A DNA stretch of 64,000 nt, from positions 4,703,855 through 4,767,854 of the forward strand of contig JAEMBT020000006.1 of assembly GCA_018873245.2 (NCBI GenBank), written 5' to 3'. Below are positions 58,239 to 64,000 of this stretch, in pieces. Made by a program: the position numbers and the translations under genes. How positions within the stretch are numbered: position 1 is the stretch's first letter; every line of letters starts with the position of its first letter. The stretch comes from Archegozetes longisetosus (taxonomy: Eukaryota > Arthropoda > Arachnida > Sarcoptiformes > Trhypochthoniidae). The notes under the pieces are model-generated. The model saw only the letters and a program-made list of their open reading frames with translations. It was not told where the DNA came from and made no database searches.

Positions 58239-59637
58239 TGTTGCTTCAATTTTGAGTTTTTCATTTGACCTTCTTTTGCTTGACTTTTGTAATCTAGCTT
58301 TCTTTCACTTTGCTTTTCAAGTATCATTATAATTTGACTTTAACTTTCTCTTTCTATATTTAGAAGAAATCTTTTACTTCTATAACTATTACCTAATGTT
58401 CCAAAAATAGTATTATTTGCACGAATTCTATAAGTAATCTATCTAGGTCACTTTAAGTTGAGAATTATGCACTAAATTCGTCTCTGCATTCATTCTTCTT
58501 TTATACGGCTTTTGTTTAGCTTTCACTTATCTTTCGCTTTTTATGAAAAGATTTCATTTATTGTTCCTTCGCTGAAAAATTTTCGAATGACTTTCTTTGA
58601 TTAAATCTTCTTAGTAAATTAGCAAAACAAAAACTTAGAATCTTTAATTGCCTTCATTTGAATGAATATTTGATAGGAGGCTATGATTAAATATTTCGTT
58701 ATAATTACTTTGTTTAATCAAATGAAACATTTGATCACTATTTAGACAGTAAATCTGTGCTTTCATTTGTAATTTAAGCATTTTTAAATTTAGGTTCTAT
58801 TGAAATACAACTAACCTATTCTAATAATTAACTTCTCATAAGCATTTAATTCGTAAAGTTTGTTATTTACTCTTCAATTGAATTGATTAATTGAACTAAA
58901 AAATAATTACACAAAAGGGATTGAAATCGAAAAGCAATAGTTTGATTCAATGCTTGGCTTGAAGTTAAAAATTCGTTATAGCTATCTCAACTTTCTAAAA
59001 AGTACTTTTGATCAAATTTGGAAGCACTTTTATTTTAATAACTGAAAAGCACAAATTTGTTGTTTGTTTAAACATTTTATTTGTTGAATAACCCCTTTAA
59101 AAATACATAAACTTGATTTTCTTACCTCAAAGATAAAAGGAGTTAATTTTAATCTTTCTTTGAAAACTTATAGATTAGAATTTTATTTTTAATAGTTTTC
59201 GATATTAAGATAATGGGAAAATCTTTTAAAAAAGTTTATCTTAAGTTTTAAAAATGAAAACTTGAATTTTCGCTCAAATATATTGAAATTTTATTTAACT
59301 AAATATTGGTTTAGTTCATTTATAACTTATCAAAAACTATTTCTTGTCAATTGACCAATAAAATAGTTTTTTAATTAGCCGGACATCTCTTTACAATTTC
59401 TCAATAATTATGGCTATTTTTTATGTTTAAAAAATTATTCAGAAATTCAATGGAACGCATAGAAAGTGTTATAGTATTATATTAGTAAGATAATCGATAT
59501 TTCGAACGACTTTTATGTTACGCAGTGACATAACCTTAGATAATTTGAACTTAGATTTTGCATATTTTATAGAAAGTACATTCAAACTAATACCAAGTTA
59601 TCTAACACTTGTTTTTCCAATGTCACAAAGCTTATAT

Positions 59638-59639
<2 letters not shown>
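58239..59639. other. intergenic, nothing recognised
   Basis: AT-rich. A pyrimidine-rich stretch at 58250-58370 repeats words like CTTTGCTTTT and TTTGACTTT. No gene. Confidence 0.35.

Positions 59640-59640
<1 letters not shown>

Positions 59641-59730
<90 letters not shown>
59641..59730. repeat. microsatellite (TTA)30
   Basis: Ninety uninterrupted bases of TTA. Perfect purity implies active slippage and high allelic variability. Confidence 0.97.
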
Positions 59731-59774
59731 GATATGACATAAACTATAGCGTATTTAACTATATAAACTAAAGT

Positions 59775-59985
59775 TTTGTTTTCTTACGGAGGGTCGGCTC
59801 TCAGAGACCAAACATAGAACATCACAAATGGATCTTAAGGTCTCAATATTTTCGTATATGTAAACTCTAATTTCAAAGTTAAACCGTTTTGTCTATTTTT
59901 CATGTTTTTCTAATAAAAAATTGAAATGAGCCAAAAATTATCTATTAATCCACAACACTATTGAAAACGGGATAACATTTGAATA
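59775..59985. repeat. dispersed repeat, inverted partner of 47750-47955
   Basis: Reverse-complement similarity over about 200 bp, including TCGGCTCTCAGAGACC. Confidence 0.7.
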
Positions 59986-61031
59986 TTCGGACTGTAATCT
60001 AAAACTGTAATCGATTTGAGTTCAAAAGTCTAAATAGTAAATAAAGTGAAGGGAAATAAAAATAGTGTCAAGTGTAAAACAATTTTAATTTTGAATCCCT
60101 AAAACAGGTTTAAAATGGAATTTGTAAATTAATCTACGTTGCTTGTAACTGTCGTTGTCATAATAGCGTTTTGTGTTTTAATCAATAACTTTGCTTTAGT
60201 AATTTGATAGCTGGAGTAATCGAGAATAGTCTCCACAAAATTTTGGTTGTTTTCTGATAAAAGAAATTTGTCCGAATATTGTAAAATAAGTGGGAAGTCA
60301 GGTTAAATATTGAGTCTTATATAATCTTGAGGTGGTATAAAACAAGTCAACTAAAGTAATAGACTGATTTTCAACTTTAAATAAAAGCCTTATTCGATCT
60401 TAAGATTATACATTTATTCTTCAAATTAAATAATTATTTGGATTGGATGTAACAGAAGCATTGATAAGAATATGGTGTGAACTTAATACTAATGAATAAG
60501 AAATTCCATTGAAGCATAAATGAGAGAATCTCACATGCTAATAGCTCAAAATATATAATCTTTCATTGTATATTAGGTAAAAATCAATGTTGCATATTTA
60601 TCATATTGATTGTTAAGAAAAACAGTTAATCATTTTTCTGGTATTAATCGGCATTCTCGTGAAAGTAATTATTCCTCCAACCAATATAAAGTAAATAAAT
60701 AACTTATTACATACTATCTTCTAAAAAGTTATATATGAAAGCATCAATATTTATGAATTATGAGAATTAATATCAAATATTTACAAAAGTGAAATAGTGA
60801 ATTCTTTAATACTTGAACGAAATATAATTTATTATTCTCCATTATATTTAATATTTGGAATTCAATGTTTTCATAACATATGCTTCGAGAAATGGTTATT
60901 TTATTCTTTATAACTTCTTAATGAACTGTTTGATGAGCAAGAGGATAATTAAGTTTGAAAAATTTAACAACAAAATATATTTGAAGTATTTTACAACTCT
61001 TATTTTAAGTTGGATTTTTAAACTACTGAAA
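59986..61031. other. intergenic, nothing recognised
   Basis: AT-rich. The plus-strand frame that opens at 60855 runs into the GR pseudogene but its first 60 codons show no GR features. Confidence 0.35.
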
Positions 61032-62460
61032 ATGAGACGAATTAACGAATTTTATTACATGAGCCAAATTCTTTTCTTTTATGCGTTTCAGTCAAATATT
61101 AAGTAAAACTTCATTAGAAGGCTGTTTACGATATTTGTTTCCATATTTTTTCCGTTGATTTAATTGACTGGATCATATTATTCATTTAAGGCACATTAGA
61201 TCCCAAGCATATTTCATTCATTGTACAATTCATTTTCACAATCGCTCCTTATATAATATATCGAAAAAACCATAAGAGTTTATTGGAAACCATAGAAAAA
61301 CTTTCAAATGAAGTTAGAAACAAGAATGTTAGATATTAGAGGTTGGTACAAGATTCTCGAAATTTATGATACTCCATATAAAATGCTTGAAAATCGACCG
61401 ATTTTATCAAGTGTTTCTGATTTATAAGGTATACCTGTGTAAACAAATGTAGAAATAAAAATACTACATCAATATACCTTCACTTTAGCTTTATATTTCA
61501 CTAAATTTCCTAACATAAAATTTTGGGAATTTCGAAATTCGAGAAATCTCTCGATCCAAATTAAGAAACTCTCGAAAATATCCATTTCTAGCACTAAAAC
61601 ATCTAAAATTCTATTTTCGGGCCTCCCATTAATTAAAAATGAACTTTTCCACTAATTATAATTTAGGCTTTTGGGAATCTCGAAAAATGACATACTCTTA
61701 AAAATTCTTAATCGAGTCCCGACTCTTGAAGATACCTACCTCTACTATTCATCATTAGTTATATCATTATTTCGGTTATTTCAGGTTATTATCATATCTG
61801 GTTTATATATTATATGTATTTTTGAAGATTTCAAGATAACCATTATGCAAAAGGTTGAAAATTGTATGATTTATTGGGTGTTTGCCTCTATTCTCTGTAT
61901 AATAGAATTTATGATAGTATTTATGGACTTGATTCGAACCTAATGCAAAATGTGTTATTTGCAAACTAACTCATTGTCTTCAAGGTCAACACTTTAAAAA
62001 TATTTCATCTAATAACTGTGGAAATGGTTTAGAAAAGTTGAGACAAAAAAAGAGATCGATACCTATTATTCGGTAAGGCTACCCCTTTATAATTATTTGT
62101 ATTACAATAACACAAATGGCAACAATTGAACAAAGTTTCAGAGTTATAAATATTCCATCAGTTGATGTCACTTATTTTTCCTTACTCTAATTATTGTAAT
62201 CATAATTGTTGGCCAACTTAACAATAGGTTTGATATCGATTCTATTACTCACACTATAAGCAAAATCTTTAAAACTTGAGGATATGAATGATCTATATTT
62301 TAAACTTGAATTGTACTTACAAGAAGTATCCAATCGTTGTAATAATAGATCCAAACCATGTAGCCTGTTTGTTATAAATTCATCATTAATTTTATGGTTT
62401 CTAAGTTCTGTTACCACATCTTCTGAAATGTGTGCGCAACTGAAATCATGCCTTCATTAA
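61032..62460 (+). pseudogene. gustatory receptor pseudogene on the plus strand, with insertion
   Basis: ATG at 61032 begins RRINEFYYMSQILFFYAFQSNIK, the GR N-terminus, followed at once by TAA. Other stops occur in helices 1-2. After NKNVRY a 408-bp insert interrupts the gene. The frame resumes with SSLVISLFRLF and IICIFEDFKI, then decays through several shifts past TQMATIEQSF-like and LIIVIIIVGQLN sequence. The last part is again readable: YLQEVSNRCNNRSKPCSLFVINSSLIL and a tail ending MCAQLKSCLH then TAA at 62458-62460. It resembles GR-a to GR-d more than GR-e/f despite lying next to the IR, and is the only GR here on the plus strand, so it was inverted or copied. Confidence 0.85.
61337..61744. 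mobile_element. insertion with short inverted ends inside the GR pseudogene
   Basis: Starts TAGAGGTTGGTA and ends in the inverse of TAGAGGTAGGTA. Internal CTCGAAA / TTTCGAG words recur (61357, 61540, 61570, 61678). No coding capacity. No clear target duplication, so class is uncertain, possibly hAT-like. Confidence 0.65.
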
Positions 62461-63284
62461 AATTTTCACTTTAATCTAAGAAAGAATCACAGTAAGAATT
62501 GATTCTTAATTTAACAATACTTTGAAGATGGTCCGTTGATAATTAAAACTTATTACCAGCGGATATATACCATATTTGATCATTATTTTGACTTTAGTTG
62601 GATCGATGGATCGCAAGAATGAAAATGATGTAATTAATATCAATCAACTTATTTGTCATTTGGTTTGCCTGGTTTTATCAATAATTTACAACTAATATAA
62701 CAAAAACTAATTCTTTTATTCATAAGTGCTGTCATTATTTTTCTGTAATGATTACTCAAAGGAACAAATAAGTAAACTTCTCATAACAATTATTATAGAA
62801 AATCTTGAATAGATAAGTGTTTAGAGAAAACATTCAAAATGTAATTCTATGTTTTCAATTGTATACTAAATGCAATTGAATACTACACTGCGTCCAACAT
62901 AAGCTTTGCTAGTTTTGTGTTTGAATATTTTCTTACTAATTATTTATGGAATAATGCTTTTCTACTTAAAATGTAGAGAATCTCTCCAAGTTTTGTTACC
63001 TTCCGTATGGGCATATTTGGGCATATTTTTCTACTACTTTTAGGTGTTTAAATGGTTTGATACCAGATTTTATTACAAATATTTCTAATTTTAGAGAAAA
63101 ATAAAATTTATTTTTATAGTAAATTTATAGCACTATCTATACATATAGTTAATTTCTAATTCTGATTACGAGAAATATATCTAAATGTTTTTATTTAATT
63201 GAACCCGATTTCCTCATCTAAGGAAAAATAAGGATAATTAAGCATTTTTTCAGAGATAATAATGGACTTTTATAGCTTTACTAA
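62461..63284. other. intergenic, nothing recognised
   Basis: AT-rich sequence between the GR pseudogene and the terminal transposase. One end of that transposon is probably within 63180-63284 but was not identified. Confidence 0.3.
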
Positions 63285-64000
63285 TCAATGATAAGTAATT
63301 TGAATGGGAACGCCATTGTGCTCAATACAATGCTTTAATCGTGATATTACTGAACGACAAGAGTTCTTTATCATTCCTTGGGGTATATTATTAAACTCTT
63401 CTTTTATGTATTGTTTAAGTGTTGTAGTGTTTGTTGTTTGTCTCCAAAATACTTTATCCTTTAAATATCCCCAAAGAAAAAAATCGGAAGTTGTCAGGTC
63501 GGGTGATCGGGGAGGCCATGGCATATTCGATTGTCTCCCAATCCAACGTCCAAGGGAAGTGGGAATCTAACCCCCGTCGCACAGTATACACGAAATGTGC
63601 AGGAGCCCCATCCTGTTGAAACCAAAGCCGGTCCCTAACAACTTTATCAGAAATTTGAGGCTAAAGATACTCATTCAATAACTTAAGATAGCTTTCAGTA
63701 TTAACAGTCCCATTGAAAAAGTAAGGACACACACGGTTTCCAGTCCATATCCCTGCTCATACAATTACAGTTTCTCCAAGTTTGTCTTGCTCAAGAATAA
63801 TATCTGGGTTTGATGGTGCCCAGTAAACTGTGTTAAGTCTGTTTACAAGACCATTAACTGAGAACAATGATTCATCTGATCATATTATTTTGTCTACAAA
63901 TTCCTCATCTTCATTTTGCATATCGAGAAAAAGACGCGAAAATTCAACACGAGCTTCTGGATCGTCTTCATTAAGGTGATGTATGGTGATCGGGTGATAT
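63285..64000 (-). pseudogene. IS630/Tc1-mariner transposase, decayed, truncated by window edge
   Basis: Minus-strand frame pieces give YHPITIHHLNEDDPEARV, SDESLFSVNGLVNRLN (first Asp), PYFFNGTVNTESYLKLL, FQQDGAPAHF (second Asp) and, after a one-base shift near 63560, MPWPPRSPDLTTSDFFLWGY (third acid region) with LKDKVFWRQ. It belongs to the same broad family as the element at 3.2 kb but is clearly a different lineage. In-frame stops occur just before SDESLF, in ETVIV-stop-AGIW and after LLNEYL. The N-terminus is beyond the window. Confidence 0.8.

Noticed and set aside
59515..59742. 75-codon plus-strand frame with a long poly-leucine tail
   Set aside because: The tail is only the (TTA)30 microsatellite read in frame, and the rest has no homology.
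63304..63619. Plus-strand frames of 88 and 62 codons
   Set aside because: Antisense to the decayed transposase; the minus strand carries SPDLTTSDFFLWGY.
1..64000. CRISPR arrays, operons, rRNA or tRNA genes
   Set aside because: No spaced direct repeats, no polycistronic bacterial layout and no cloverleaf or rRNA motifs were seen; the sequence is eukaryotic.

Overview
The window is AT-rich animal nuclear DNA, almost certainly arthropod. It carries a cluster of divergent, intron-less gustatory receptor (GR) genes, ionotropic receptor (IR) genes with short GT-AG introns (57 to 516 bp), an interstitial tract of the arthropod telomere repeat TTAGG, and many class II transposons. Single-exon GR genes in tandem with heavy pseudogenisation fit a chelicerate, most likely an acariform mite. 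That placement is an inference from family style, not a database match. No rRNA, tRNA or CRISPR was seen.

Layout. 1-2.0 kb: a possible truncated exon and the main exon of a leucine-rich-repeat protein. 3.2-4.6 kb: an IS630/Tc1-mariner element with an intron and an internally inverted segment. 7.0-13.7 kb: two intact GR genes on the minus strand with GR remnants between them (block A). 14.3-15.2 kb: a mariner end, a MITE-like inverted repeat and a GR tail fragment. 15.9-18.3 kb: a hAT element with target-site duplication. 18.6-20.5 kb: a broken copy of an IR gene. 21.8-23.1 kb: a complete but frameshifted mariner. 23.6-35.4 kb: a second copy of the GR block (block B), interrupted by a 589-bp hAT-like MITE, a FLYWCH/MULE remnant and a Tc1-like element that itself contains a foldback. 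36.7-43.2 kb: a nest of inverted-repeat elements around a TTAGG tract into which an R1/TRAS-like non-LTR retrotransposon has inserted. 43.5 kb: a pogo-like MITE. 44.3-47.7 kb: the fuller IR copy, also broken. 48.1-50.4 kb: a third partial GR block (block D). 51.3-54.9 kb: two diverged but intact GR genes. 56.3-58.2 kb: an apparently intact four-exon IR gene. 59.6 kb: a (TTA)30 microsatellite. 61.0-62.5 kb: a GR pseudogene on the plus strand. 63.3-64.0 kb: a decayed transposase running off the window.

How it fits together. This is a chemosensory receptor nursery. Blocks of GR and IR genes have been duplicated, partly deleted and overwritten by conversion, and transposons have landed in them at different times. 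Because the blocks are paralogous, several insertions can be checked against an empty site elsewhere in the same window. One GR (34.3 kb) looks like a mosaic of two neighbours. The most notable structure is the retrotransposon whose two ends both abut TTAGG/CCTAA repeats, the target behaviour known for TRAS and SART elements of silkworm. Six GRs and one IR keep open reading frames and are the candidate functional genes.
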